Positions 8,095-15,899 of a DNA stretch of 34,709 nt are shown here, piece after piece. A program made the position numbers and the translations under genes. The notes under the pieces were generated by a model, which ran no database searches, had not been told where the DNA came from, and worked only from the letters and a program-made list of their open reading frames with translations. The stretch is from Moorena sp. SIO3I8 (GTDB lineage: Bacteria > Cyanobacteriota > Cyanobacteriia > Cyanobacteriales > Coleofasciculaceae). The DNA is taken from positions 1 through 34,709 of the forward strand of contig NZ_JAAHHW010000015.1 of assembly GCF_010692325.1 (NCBI RefSeq), written 5' to 3'. Each line of letters opens with the position of its first letter. The stretch's first letter is position 1.

Positions 8095-9204
8095 TTAGTT
8101 TTTTGTCAGCAACAGAGTGGTCTGATTATCAATCAGAGCAGGTTTACCATCACTGGTATGGCAGCTAAATGACTCAAAATAGCGACGAACTGGGGTAGGA
8201 AACTCAGGAAAGTTGAATACAGCATCACCATCAGCAATATTAGCCCAGAAGTAGCGTAGACTCGGAGCAAGTTTCTGGGCATCTGGTAACGGTAAATTTA
8301 AGGGGGGAGAAGTCAGGAGTTTCACCATGAATGGATAAGAGCGATCGCTCATCCATTCTCTAGATATCTGGGGTAGGTTTTCCCAACCAGGGACTGACTC
8401 CACTCGATGAGATTCAATTTGTAACCATCTTTTTCCTTGATTATCGGTACACAACTGCAATATCCGGTAGGGGTGAGGATAGCTAACTAATGAACCTGTG
8501 GTGATTTCGTAGACTCCCTCTTGATAGGCGATATCCTGTACATGCAAGTGACCTGTAAAGAGTAGATTGACCCCAGCAGTTTTGAGAATATTGTGTAATA
8601 TTGGACCATTTTCCAAGATATACCGATGTCCCAAGGAATGGTTAGCTTGATCGGGCAAATGCTCGATCACATTGTGATGCACCATCACCAGCACCAATTT
8701 ATCCTGGCACTGGGAAAGCAATTGCTCAAGCCAGATCAGCTGTTGCTGATCAAGACGCCCTACCTGTTTACCACCGGTATCGAACTGGTTAGAATTTAAC
8801 CCAATCAGCTGTACTCCAGGCAAAACTTCACAGGTATAGTACAACTGCTCGGGATTTTCATAACCAAATTGGCGATAGTAGTAAGGAAATTCCTTTAGTC
8901 CAATCGAGTGTTCATTGGGTAAGATATTGGGGACATCATGATTTCCAGGTACGACGTACACTGGAAAAGGCAACTGGCTCAATCGCTTTTGTAACCAGGC
9001 ATGATTGTCTGGTTCACCATGCTGGGTTAAGTCTCCTGGTAGGAGGAGGAAATCCAAGGCTTTCTGCTCTAAATCCTCCAGAATCCTTTCTAGGACTGGA
9101 ATACTAACTTCTACCAAATGAAACCGATTGGGATGATCCCAGATGGTTTGGGGTAACCCGATATGTAGGTCACTTACCACGGCAAAGCGAAAATTTAAAC
9201 TCAT
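8095..9204 (-). CDS. Calcineurin-like metallophosphoesterase (Icc/CpdA-like)
   Basis: A 369-residue cytoplasmic phosphoesterase. The dinuclear-metal motifs occur in order: SDLHIG (Asp12, His14), LPGDLTQHG (Asp58), PGNHDV (Asn88, His89), VMVHHNV and GHLHVQ. This set matches the class III phosphodiesterase/CpdA branch, which hydrolyses cyclic nucleotides or other phosphodiesters. CpdA itself is about 270 residues; the extra C-terminal 100 residues (after SHRVESVPGW) are not recognised. Cyclic-nucleotide hydrolysis is plausible because FecR-domain genes in cyanobacteria can sit near cyclase genes, but no cyclase is present here and the substrate is open. Start ATG at 9202-9204. Confidence 0.85.
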   Translation of the reverse strand: MSLNFRFAVVSDLHIGLPQTIWDHPNRFHLVEVSIPVLERILEDLEQKALDFLLLPGDLTQHGEPDNHAWLQKRLSQLPFPVYVVPGNHDVPNILPNEHSIGLKEFPYYYRQFGYENPEQLYYTCEVLPGVQLIGLNSNQFDTGGKQVGRLDQQQLIWLEQLLSQCQDKLVLVMVHHNVIEHLPDQANHSLGHRYILENGPILHNILKTAGVNLLFTGHLHVQDIAYQEGVYEITTGSLVSYPHPYRILQLCTDNQGKRWLQIESHRVESVPGWENLPQISREWMSDRSYPFMVKLLTSPPLNLPLPDAQKLAPSLRYFWANIADGDAVFNFPEFPTPVRRYFESFSCHTSDGKPALIDNQTTLLLTKN

Positions 9205-9433
9205 AGCTAAAACTTTTCTTGATTAAACCCTAGATTAATTATTATTAAAATTATCGCTCATGACGTTTGCTGTTATACCATTACAACTCCTTGTTTAGGT
9301 TACATTTAACTGCTCACCTAAACAATAATGGATAATCTTTAATTTAGCCTTACATAATTAAGCTTTAGTCTATAAAAAATTTTAAAGATTACATTTAGGA
9401 TAAATAGAGATGAGTCGGAATTGCGTTCATTGA

Positions 9434-9484
9434 GGTGCGACCCAAGGGCGCGAGGGATTGCTCGCGCCCTTGGAGGCGCGCACC
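9434..9484. repeat. Long perfect-stem hairpin
   Basis: CCAAGGGCGCGAG (9442-9454) pairs perfectly with CTCGCGCCCTTGG (9461-9473) around a 6-nt loop. Outer arms GGTGCG (9434-9439) and CGCACC (9479-9484) extend the stem. There is no T-run, so it is not a standard terminator. It is likely a REP-like element or an RNA structure in the trmB leader. Confidence 0.75.
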
Positions 9485-9555
9485 TAGATCTGACATTTAC
9501 AACTAGATTAGGGATATAACCCCTAATCCCTGATCCCCCATCCCCTGAGTAAAGT

Positions 9556-9562
9556 AAGGAGG
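9556..9562 (+). promoter_or_regulatory. Ribosome binding site that fixes the trmB start
   Basis: AAGGAGG ends 8 nt before TTG 9571. It overlaps the upstream in-frame GTG at 9562, which therefore cannot be the start. Confidence 0.75.
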
Positions 9563-9570
9563 TGCTAAGG

Positions 9571-10212
9571 TTGGCTAGAGTTCGAGTGCGACAACACGTT
9601 AATCCACTTAGCAAGCAATATCAGATGCCGGTGAGTCCTCCGGATTGGAATCAAGTTTATGCCCAAACGGCTCTTCCATTACATCTGGATATTGGCTGCG
9701 GGAGAGGGGAATTTTTATTGCAGATGGCAACACAACAACCCCACTGGAATTTTTTGGGGTTAGAAATTCGGGAACCATTGGTAAAACAAGCCAACAGTAA
9801 GGTGGTGGATTTAGGGTTGAGCAATCTCCTATTTTTGTTCTGTAATGCTAATAGTTCTATAGATTCACTCTTTAGCTCTTGGCACCCTGGTGCCTTGCAG
9901 CGCGTCACTATTCAATTTCCTGATCCTTGGTTCAAGAAGCGACAAGCCAAACGACGTATAGTGCAGCCCACCTTGGTTGATACTCTAGGGGCTTATTTGA
10001 CCAGTGGAGGGGAGGTCTTTCTACAATCCGATGTGGAGGAAGTGGCAGTGGAAATGCGATCGCGTTTCGATGCTCATCCAGTCTTCTACCGGCCAGAGAC
10101 TGCTTGGCTGCCAACCAACCCCCTGCCAGTGGCTACTGAACGGGAAATTTCCACCCTCGCTCGTGGTGAACCTGTGTACCGAATGTTGTTCTTTCGCCGT
10201 GATGATGTTTAA
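9571..10212 (+). CDS. trmB: tRNA (guanine-N7-)-methyltransferase
   Basis: A 213-residue SAM-dependent methyltransferase that makes m7G46 in the tRNA variable loop. From TTG 9571 the protein starts MARVRVRQHVNPLSKQYQ, the conserved N-terminus of cyanobacterial TrmB. The SAM-binding loop is LDIGCGRGEF, and the TrmB signature is IQFPDPWFKKRQAKRRI, whose Asp and following basic residues bind tRNA. The C-terminal STLARGEPVYRMLFFR is also typical. The strong AAGGAGG upstream supports the TTG start over GTG 9562. Monocistronic by spacing; the nearest upstream gene is divergent. Confidence 0.93.
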   Translation: MARVRVRQHVNPLSKQYQMPVSPPDWNQVYAQTALPLHLDIGCGRGEFLLQMATQQPHWNFLGLEIREPLVKQANSKVVDLGLSNLLFLFCNANSSIDSLFSSWHPGALQRVTIQFPDPWFKKRQAKRRIVQPTLVDTLGAYLTSGGEVFLQSDVEEVAVEMRSRFDAHPVFYRPETAWLPTNPLPVATEREISTLARGEPVYRMLFFRRDDV

Positions 10213-10244
10213 GGAATCGTGGAGTAGGAACACTGGTAGCCAAA

Positions 10245-10272
10245 CCGCCTTCTGATTCAATCAGATCAGCGG
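10245..10272. terminator. Possible stem-loop after trmB
   Basis: TCTGATT/AATCAGA with a single-base loop, and an outer CCGC/GCGG, form a stem 33 bp downstream of the trmB stop. No T-run follows, so termination is uncertain. Confidence 0.3.
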
Positions 10273-10338
10273 GCTACTGGTCTGTATGCTCCTGCCCAAT
10301 TTGCTTCTCCCCTATGGTTCGCTCTACCTAATTAAAGC

Positions 10339-11631
10339 ATGAATAACCATCAAGCTGAGGCAACTCAGGCAGAAATTATGGTTGTGGATGACACACCAAC
10401 CAATTTGCAGCTGCTATCTTCGATCCTGATTGAGCAAGGCTATCAGGTTAGGAGCATGATCGATGGACTACTTGCCTTGGAATCAGCATTGTGTGATCCA
10501 CCGGATTTGATTTTACTCGACATTATAATGCCAAAGATCGATGGCTATGAGGTCTGTAAACAGCTGAAATCTAATCAAAAAACCCAGGGAGTTCCAGTAA
10601 TCTTTATCAGTGCTTTGGATGAAACTTGGGACAAGGTGAAAGCCTTTGCTGTTGGTGGTGCTGACTATATCACCAAGCCATTCCAGGTTGAGGAAGTTTT
10701 AGCCCGTGTGGAGAATCAATTGACTCTGCACAAGCTACAAACACAACTGATTGAGCAAAATCAACTGCTGCAACAGGAAATTCGCGATCGCATTTCCGCT
10801 CAAGCTGCTTTAGAAGCCCTCAATCAAGAACTTGAAACCAGAATCCAAGCTCGCACAGTGGAACTAAGAGATTACTTAGAACAGCTACGGAACTTGGAAT
10901 CGCAATTGCGTCAATCACTGGAGCGTGAAAAAGAAGTCAGTGACCTTAAATCTCGGATTATTTTTACCATATCCCATGAGTACCGTACACCTTTAATGAC
11001 AATTCTATCCTCTGTGGAACTCCTAGAAAAGTACCGTCATAAATTTACTGATTCTCAGCAACTTAAACATTTTTGGCGGATCCAAGCTGCGGTCAAACAT
11101 ATGACTACCCTAGTCAATGATTTATTATTCATTAATCAAGCAGAATTCGATAAGTTAGAATTGAAACCAGTTGCTTTGAACTTAGTAACATTTTGTCAGG
11201 AGTTATTCTGCCCAATTAAATCAAGCCTTGGGGCTAAACATCGGCTAATATTTAGTAGTGAAAGAGACTGGGAGCCAATATTAGGAGACCCCAAAATCCT
11301 TCGACAAATTCTGACTAACATCATCTCCAATGCCATTAAATATTCTCCCGATGGTGGGACTATTTTAGTACAACTAAACGGAGATGAAGAGAAAGTCATA
11401 TTACAGATAATTGATCAAGGTATTGGCATCCCTAAAGAAGACCAACCAAAATTGTTTGAGTCTTTTAGTCGTGCCAGTAATGTGGGTATAATCCCAGGAA
11501 CAGGACTAGGGTTATCAATTGTCAAAAGTTGTGTAGACTCCCACGGTGGTAAGATTCACGTGGAAAGTGAAGTGGGTGTCGGAACAACCTTTACCATCAC
11601 CTTGCCCAAGAATTTACCAGAAGAGGAATAA
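10339..11631 (+). CDS. Response regulator-histidine kinase hybrid (REC-HisKA-HATPase)
   Basis: A 430-residue cytoplasmic kinase without membrane segments. The N-terminal receiver has acidic pocket VVDD (15-18), phospho-acceptor LILLDIIMPKIDG (Asp61), and ITKPF with the conserved Lys. A coiled coil of about 65 residues (LHKLQTQLIEQNQLLQ to EKEVSDL) links it to a HisKA domain with ISHEYRTPL (phospho-His213). The ATPase follows, with N-box NIISNAIKYSPDGG, G1 DQGIGIP and G2 GTGLGLSIVKS. This REC-first layout, common in cyanobacteria, suggests a kinase controlled by an upstream phosphorelay rather than by a direct ligand. No cognate regulator is adjacent. Start ATG at 10339. Confidence 0.93.
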   Translation: MNNHQAEATQAEIMVVDDTPTNLQLLSSILIEQGYQVRSMIDGLLALESALCDPPDLILLDIIMPKIDGYEVCKQLKSNQKTQGVPVIFISALDETWDKVKAFAVGGADYITKPFQVEEVLARVENQLTLHKLQTQLIEQNQLLQQEIRDRISAQAALEALNQELETRIQARTVELRDYLEQLRNLESQLRQSLEREKEVSDLKSRIIFTISHEYRTPLMTILSSVELLEKYRHKFTDSQQLKHFWRIQAAVKHMTTLVNDLLFINQAEFDKLELKPVALNLVTFCQELFCPIKSSLGAKHRLIFSSERDWEPILGDPKILRQILTNIISNAIKYSPDGGTILVQLNGDEEKVILQIIDQGIGIPKEDQPKLFESFSRASNVGIIPGTGLGLSIVKSCVDSHGGKIHVESEVGVGTTFTITLPKNLPEEE

Positions 11632-11697
11632 GCCGGTCACTTAATTACGCAGCAATTGGTATACAATAATAAATTGTGCCATTATTATAATCCGTCA

Positions 11698-11895
11698 ATG
11701 CCTAAACTAAAAAGCCGCAAATCAGCTGCCAAGCGTTTTAGAGCTACTGGCAGTGGTAAAATAAGACGCCGCAAAGCGTTTAAAAATCACTTACTAGAAC
11801 ACAAGACCTCAGAAAGGAAGGGACGCTTGTCTAAGCTGAGCTTGGTAGACGAACGGGATGCGGATAATGTTCGCCTGATGTTGCCTTATATGTAA
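11698..11895 (+). CDS. rpmI: 50S ribosomal protein L35
   Basis: The start is set at ATG 11698, giving [20 protein letters not shown], the universal L35 N-terminus. An in-frame TTG-type start at 11656 would add 14 residues that no L35 has. The protein has 65 residues, rich in Lys and Arg, and ends NVRLMLPYM; length and sequence are standard. rplT follows 65 bp downstream in the same orientation, the usual rpmI-rplT operon. infC is not adjacent, as is common in cyanobacteria. A TACAAT box at 11662-11667 could be a -10 element. Confidence 0.97.
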   Translation: MPKLKSRKSAAKRFRATGSGKIRRRKAFKNHLLEHKTSERKGRLSKLSLVDERDADNVRLMLPYM

Positions 11896-11960
11896 ATCTT
11901 AACAGTAGACCATTACTGCTAACACTACTACTAAAGTAAACAAACTAGCTAGAATTAACC

Positions 11961-12314
11961 ATGACACGGGTAAAACGCGGTAATGTCGCTCGTAAGCGGC
12001 GCAAAAAAATTCTCAAACTTGCTAAGGGGTTCAGAGGTTCCCACTCGAAACTCTTCCGCATTGCTAACCAACAAGTGATGAAAGCGCTGCGGAATGCCTA
12101 TCGTGATCGCCGCAAGCGCAAGCGGGATTTTCGACGTCTGTGGATTACTCGCATTAACGCAGCAGCACGTCAAAATGGCATTAGCTACAGCCAGCTGATG
12201 GGTCAAATGAAAAAAGCCAATATCCAAATTAACCGCAAGATGTTGGCACAGCTGGCAGTGCTGGATCCAGATAGCTTTAACAAAGTGGTGGAATTAGCGG
12301 CTAAAGCTGAGTAA
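11961..12314 (+). CDS. rplT: 50S ribosomal protein L20
   Basis: A 117-residue basic protein beginning [20 protein letters not shown], with [14 protein letters not shown] and the C-terminal globular part ([17 protein letters not shown]). Both are diagnostic of L20, an early 23S rRNA-binding protein required for 50S assembly. Full length, second gene of rpmI-rplT. In other bacteria L20 represses its own operon by binding the mRNA leader; whether the 65-bp gap here has such a site cannot be seen. Confidence 0.98.
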   Translation: MTRVKRGNVARKRRKKILKLAKGFRGSHSKLFRIANQQVMKALRNAYRDRRKRKRDFRRLWITRINAAARQNGISYSQLMGQMKKANIQINRKMLAQLAVLDPDSFNKVVELAAKAE

Positions 12315-12676
12315 GCATATGCGCTACGCGCACCCTACGCGCGTCTGCGGTCAGCCTTCAGCTTTTGGCCAAACGCGCCCCGCGTGGCCATAGGCCAAGG
12401 CCAATCGCTGACGGCTGAATGCTTAGCAAGCTTAAAAACTTGGGTTTTGGGTAAATAGGTAATCCGTAAAGGATTAAGTTGTCGGGTGATAAAAAAACTT
12501 TGGTTATTTTGATTATTATAGATTATAATAGTTAGCTCACCCCTCTTCACTTAGTATCTTTAATTGGTATTTAATTGGTATTTAATTGGGTATTTCTTGT
12601 TCAGTTAAGTTCCTGAATTCACAGGGAATACCTTACCTTTTTACCAATTTCTTTACCAATTTTGATTCCCCAACCG
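12315..12676. other. Intergenic region with dispersed repeats
   Basis: It contains GCGCTACGCGCAC-type repeat sequence (12320-12341), the second copy of the 38-bp GGCCAAACGCG repeat (12367-12404), and a triplicated 11-bp TTTAATTGGTA/G motif near 12560-12592. No ORF is supported. The A/T-rich 12480-12660 presumably carries the promoter of the binding-protein gene. Confidence 0.6.
12367..12404. repeat. Dispersed 38-bp repeat, copy 2
   Basis: Near-identical to 6439-6477; it differs mainly by gccatagg instead of gcctaaagg. Shows the family is dispersed within 6 kb. Confidence 0.7.
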
Positions 12677-13489
12677 ATGCTTAAGCAAAAATTCTTCAAC
12701 TTTGGTATGGTATTCGGATTGACGGCGATGTCTTTTTTGACACCGTTACGGGTTGGGAGTGCTCAACTTGAGGAAATAGAGCAGCGGGGTCAGTTGATTG
12801 TTGCTGTCAAAGATAATCTGCGCCCTTTGGGATATAGGGATGCCGATGGCAAGTTACAAGGATTGGAAATTGACTTAGCACGACGTCTAGCAGAAGAACT
12901 GTTAGGTAATTCTGATGCGGTGGTGTTGCAGCAGGTGGGAAATCTTGACCGACTTAAGGTGGTTTTGGACGGTGAAGTTGACCTGACAATTGCTAGAGTC
13001 ACAGCCACAGCACCTCGCCGCCGATTAGTGGATTTTAGTATCCCCTACTACCTGGATGGCACGGGTTTGATTACTAAAGACCCCTTAATTACCAGATTGG
13101 GTGATCTCCATAGCAGAACCATAGCCATACTCAATCATTCTAGCACAATTGCCGTCGTGCAGTATGCTTTACCGGAATCTAGGGTGGTGGGAGTAGATTC
13201 CTACCAAGAAGCGCGATCGCTTTTAGAAAATGGTAGGGCTGATGCTTTTGCTGCCGATAAGAGCATTCTCAGTGGCTGGGTACAAGACTATCCTGAGTAT
13301 CGGATGCTACCAGTGTGGCTCTCGGGTGAAGCCTTGTGTGTGGTGATGCCTAAGGGGTTACAATACACCAAGCTAAAGCAGCGCGTGAATAATGCGATCG
13401 CACGTTGGCAAGCAGATGGTTGGTTAGCTCAACGAGCAACTGTTTGGGGATTACCATTAAGAAGAAAAACTGTCAAGCCTTATGAATGA
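12677..13489 (+). CDS. ABC transporter solute-binding protein, family 3 (polar amino-acid type)
   Basis: About 270 residues. I take ATG 12677, which begins MLKQKFFNFGMVFGLTAMSF and gives a compact signal peptide with cleavage near VGSA; a TTG at 12662 would add five residues. Neither has a clear Shine-Dalgarno. The mature protein has the type-3 periplasmic binding fold, with RGQLIVAVKDNLRPLGYRD, LQGLEIDLARRLAEELLG and VDLTIARVTATAPRRRLVDFS. No permease or ATPase is adjacent, so it may serve a distant uptake system for amino acids. It overlaps ycf37 by 8 nt, so the two are translationally coupled, an arrangement whose meaning I cannot say. Confidence 0.88.
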   Translation: MLKQKFFNFGMVFGLTAMSFLTPLRVGSAQLEEIEQRGQLIVAVKDNLRPLGYRDADGKLQGLEIDLARRLAEELLGNSDAVVLQQVGNLDRLKVVLDGEVDLTIARVTATAPRRRLVDFSIPYYLDGTGLITKDPLITRLGDLHSRTIAILNHSSTIAVVQYALPESRVVGVDSYQEARSLLENGRADAFAADKSILSGWVQDYPEYRMLPVWLSGEALCVVMPKGLQYTKLKQRVNNAIARWQADGWLAQRATVWGLPLRRKTVKPYE

Positions 13490-14009
13490 TACACTGCCAA
13501 CTATTTATCTCTCAGTTTTGCTAGTCCTACTTGCTGGTGTTACTGTCGCTGTGCTGCGCCAAGTTCTCAAAACTCGTAAAATTGAAACCACTCTCTCTCG
13601 GTTGGAAAAAAAGCTGCAAAAAGACCGGGGGACGGTTATAGAGTATTATGAATTGGGCAGTATTTATGCGGACAAGAAGCTCTTTGGTCAAGCTATCCTG
13701 CTATTTCAAAAAGCCTTGAAAGGGACTGATGCTGACGAAGAAAACCTTGCTCCTGTCTATAATGCTTTGGGTTTCGCCTATTGTGCCAAAGAACAGTATG
13801 ATCTGGCTATTCGCCAGTACAAAGAAGCCTTGAAGCAAGAGCCTGGATATGTCACAGCCCTCAACAATCTCGGTCATGTTTATGAGCGCAAGCAATTAAC
13901 TGCTCAAGCCTTAGAAGCTTATGATGAGGCGCTCAAGTATGAACCCAAGAATTCTACCGCTAAGCGTCGAGCAGAATCTCTCCGGAAACGCTTGGTTACA
14001 CCAGCTTGA
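13482..14009 (+). CDS. ycf37: Ycf37-type TPR protein, photosystem I assembly
   Basis: A 175-residue protein with an N-terminal membrane anchor (about 8-27, LSVLLVLLAGVTVAVL) followed by KTRKIETTLSRLEKKLQKD and three TPRs: EYYELGSIYADKKLFGQAIL, APVYNALGFAYCAKEQYDLA and VTALNNLGHVYERKQLTAQA. This matches cyanobacterial Ycf37 (about 173 residues), a thylakoid protein implicated in photosystem I assembly and stability. The start overlaps the end of the solute-binding gene (ATGAATGA), suggesting coupled translation. The name is from recalled family resemblance; a generic TPR protein is the alternative. Confidence 0.85.
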   Translation: MNDTLPTIYLSVLLVLLAGVTVAVLRQVLKTRKIETTLSRLEKKLQKDRGTVIEYYELGSIYADKKLFGQAILLFQKALKGTDADEENLAPVYNALGFAYCAKEQYDLAIRQYKEALKQEPGYVTALNNLGHVYERKQLTAQALEAYDEALKYEPKNSTAKRRAESLRKRLVTPA

Positions 14010-14031
14010 ATAAAGTCAGAAGTATCAAGTA

Positions 14032-14730
14032 TCAAGCATGAATTATCAAGGATGAATTTAGTTGTCCTACTACTTCTGGTACACCAGCGATTAAGCACAG
14101 CTTATCCATATCAAGGGTTAACCATGGTTGCTTGAGCCCTAGATTGGCAAAGGGACTCTCAGGTGGGACCTCTAACTGGCTACCCACTAAGCCTAAGCGG
14201 GATTTAAAATCACCGTTGAAGTAGAGAATATTGCCTGAGAGGGTGCTTAAGACATTGTCATTTAGAGGGACTTGCCAGCCAAACTTAGCGTGATTGTAGC
14301 TGAAGCGGCACAGGGTATTCTCTCCTTGACGGACGGTGACCCGATGTTGATATCTGGTAGGGCGTTCGCGTAGCGTGACCTTTGGTCGTTCGCATTTTTC
14401 CCAGGTGAACTCAGCTATCTCTTTTGGTAATCCCCAAATTTCTCGACCACCTGCGACAGAATCGTGGTTATCGACGTAGATGTGGGAAATCCAGCCGCCA
14501 GTTTTGCGGGAATAGCGCACTCTGCCAGCAACTACAATTAATTCACTGTATTCTAGGACTGACCCTGAGCCGTACAGGGATAGATACACCCCACCTAGAG
14601 TCTTTCCTGGCCAGAGGGAGACGATGTCAAATTCTGGGGGAATTAGCGATCGCACTCGCTCAATATCAATCAGCTGCAAGGTTTGGATGGCGTAGCCTTG
14701 TAGTGTCCAGGGTGGGTTTGGGTAAGTCAT
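14032..14730 (-). CDS. Acetoacetate decarboxylase-family protein
   Basis: A 232-residue protein of the ADC fold. The core GGREIWGLPKEIAEF contains Lys103, at the position of the Schiff-base lysine in acetoacetate decarboxylases, though the second lysine of the classical Lys-Lys pair is Glu here. This places it in the broad ADC-like superfamily, whose members have several activities. RVRYSRKTGGWISHIYVDN is typical of cyanobacterial members. A REP-like sequence, TCGCGTAGCGTGACC (14366-14380), lies in frame within the gene near residues 117-121. Substrate unknown. Alone on its strand; start ATG at 14728-14730. Confidence 0.82.
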   Translation of the reverse strand: MTYPNPPWTLQGYAIQTLQLIDIERVRSLIPPEFDIVSLWPGKTLGGVYLSLYGSGSVLEYSELIVVAGRVRYSRKTGGWISHIYVDNHDSVAGGREIWGLPKEIAEFTWEKCERPKVTLRERPTRYQHRVTVRQGENTLCRFSYNHAKFGWQVPLNDNVLSTLSGNILYFNGDFKSRLGLVGSQLEVPPESPFANLGLKQPWLTLDMDKLCLIAGVPEVVGQLNSSLIIHA

Positions 14731-14882
14731 CGGAACATCCTCTAGGTAAAATGCTTAATCCGTTGATTTTTGTGAAAGGAATCCAAGATTATGCCGATTA
14801 TGATAAAAATTACCAATTTAGTCAATTAGTAAAATTTACATATAATCGAGATAATCGAGAACAGTAGCACCAGCACAAGACA

Positions 14883-15776
14883 ATGCCAGATACACATATT
14901 CGCTTTGATTGGGCAATCAAAAAACTGCTGCGGAATAAAGCTAACTTTGGTGTTTTGGAAGGGTTTATAAGTGAGTTGTTGCATTTTGATATTACCATCA
15001 AAACCCTTCTGGAAAGCGAAGCTAATCAAGAGACCCTCGATGATAAAACCAACCGAGTTGATATTCTCGCTGAAACCACGGATGGCGAGCTGATCCTGAT
15101 TGAAGTACAAAACAATCCTCAACACGATTATTTCCACCGTATGCTCTACGGTGCCTCTAAGTTAGTCACCGAATACTTAGACAAAGGTCAAGAGTACGGT
15201 CAAATTAAAAAAGTCTACTCAATCAATATAGTCTACTTTAACCTGGGAATGGGAGATGACTATATTTATTCCTATCGGGGAGAGTTCATTGGGGCTAATC
15301 TCGGGGATATCCTGCAACCGACAAAAACTCAGGAATTTAAATTTCACATCAATAAAGTAGCAGATATCTTCCCAGAATACTACCTGCTGAAAGTAAGGAA
15401 TTTTAAGGATTTAGCGAAAAACCCCTTAGATGAATGGATTTATTTTCTGAAAAACAGCGACATCAAAGCGGAATTTTCTGCCAAAGGAATAGCCGAAGCC
15501 AAGGAGGCGCTACGAGTTAATAATTTATCAGAACAAGAACGAGTAGCTTATGAGCGTTATATCAACAACAAGCGTGACGAAGCCAGTATCCTGAGTACCC
15601 AAGAGCTTGAGACCAAATGGCAAGTGGAACAGGCAGAAATTCGAGGTATTGAACAAGGGATAAAACAAGAAAAAATAGCGATCGCCCGTTCCTGCCGGGA
15701 ACAAGGTTTAGATGTGGAGACTATTATGAAAATTACCCAACTTTCTCGGGAAGAGATTGAATCAATTAAGAATTAA
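14883..15776 (+). CDS. Rpn-family PD-(D/E)XK nuclease (recombination-promoting type)
   Basis: A 297-residue member of the Rpn/PDDEXK_2 family, often annotated as a transposase. N-terminal RFDWAIKKLLRNKANFGVLE is followed by the nuclease core: NRVDILAE (Asp60) and LILIEVQNN (Glu74-x-Gln76), a D...ExQ variant of D...ExK typical of Rpn proteins. HRMLYGASKLVTEYLDKG follows, and the C-terminus is coiled-coil (EIRGIEQGIKQEKIAIAR) with a short helical tail. Rpn nucleases in E. coli promote RecA-independent recombination. The last codons and the TAA stop lie in a GAATTAA heptamer array, so the true C-terminus may have been altered by repeat spread. ATG 14883. Confidence 0.85.
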   Translation: MPDTHIRFDWAIKKLLRNKANFGVLEGFISELLHFDITIKTLLESEANQETLDDKTNRVDILAETTDGELILIEVQNNPQHDYFHRMLYGASKLVTEYLDKGQEYGQIKKVYSINIVYFNLGMGDDYIYSYRGEFIGANLGDILQPTKTQEFKFHINKVADIFPEYYLLKVRNFKDLAKNPLDEWIYFLKNSDIKAEFSAKGIAEAKEALRVNNLSEQERVAYERYINNKRDEASILSTQELETKWQVEQAEIRGIEQGIKQEKIAIARSCREQGLDVETIMKITQLSREEIESIKN

Positions 15777-15830
15777 GAATTAAGAATTAAGAATTGAGAA
15801 TTGAGAATTGAGAATTAAGAATTGAGAATT
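15766..15830. repeat. Heptamer array (GAATTAA/GAATTGA) including the Rpn stop codon
   Basis: About nine 7-bp units run from inside the last codons of the Rpn gene. The reading frame ends IKN-stop, with the TAA (15774-15776) supplied by the repeat unit. Confidence 0.85.
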
Positions 15831-15842
15831 TGTAATTCTACA

Positions 15843-15899
15843 TTTTGCCTTCTACATTCTACATTCTACATTCTACATTCTACATTCTACATTCATTCT
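15843..15899. repeat. Heptamer array (CTACATT) at the end of the STAND gene
   Basis: Seven or so tandem 7-bp units converge on the STAND gene stop codon (TGA, minus strand, 15893-15895). Its unit sequence is unrelated to the adjacent GAATTAA array. Confidence 0.85.

Larger units (their letters stand above)
9205..9570. other. Intergenic region with a strong hairpin
   Basis: A/T-rich DNA upstream of the phosphoesterase contains its promoter side, then a long G/C-rich hairpin at 9434-9484, then the trmB leader. No small ORF is convincing. A possible reading frame on the minus strand here has no family features and overlaps the hairpin. Confidence 0.6.
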
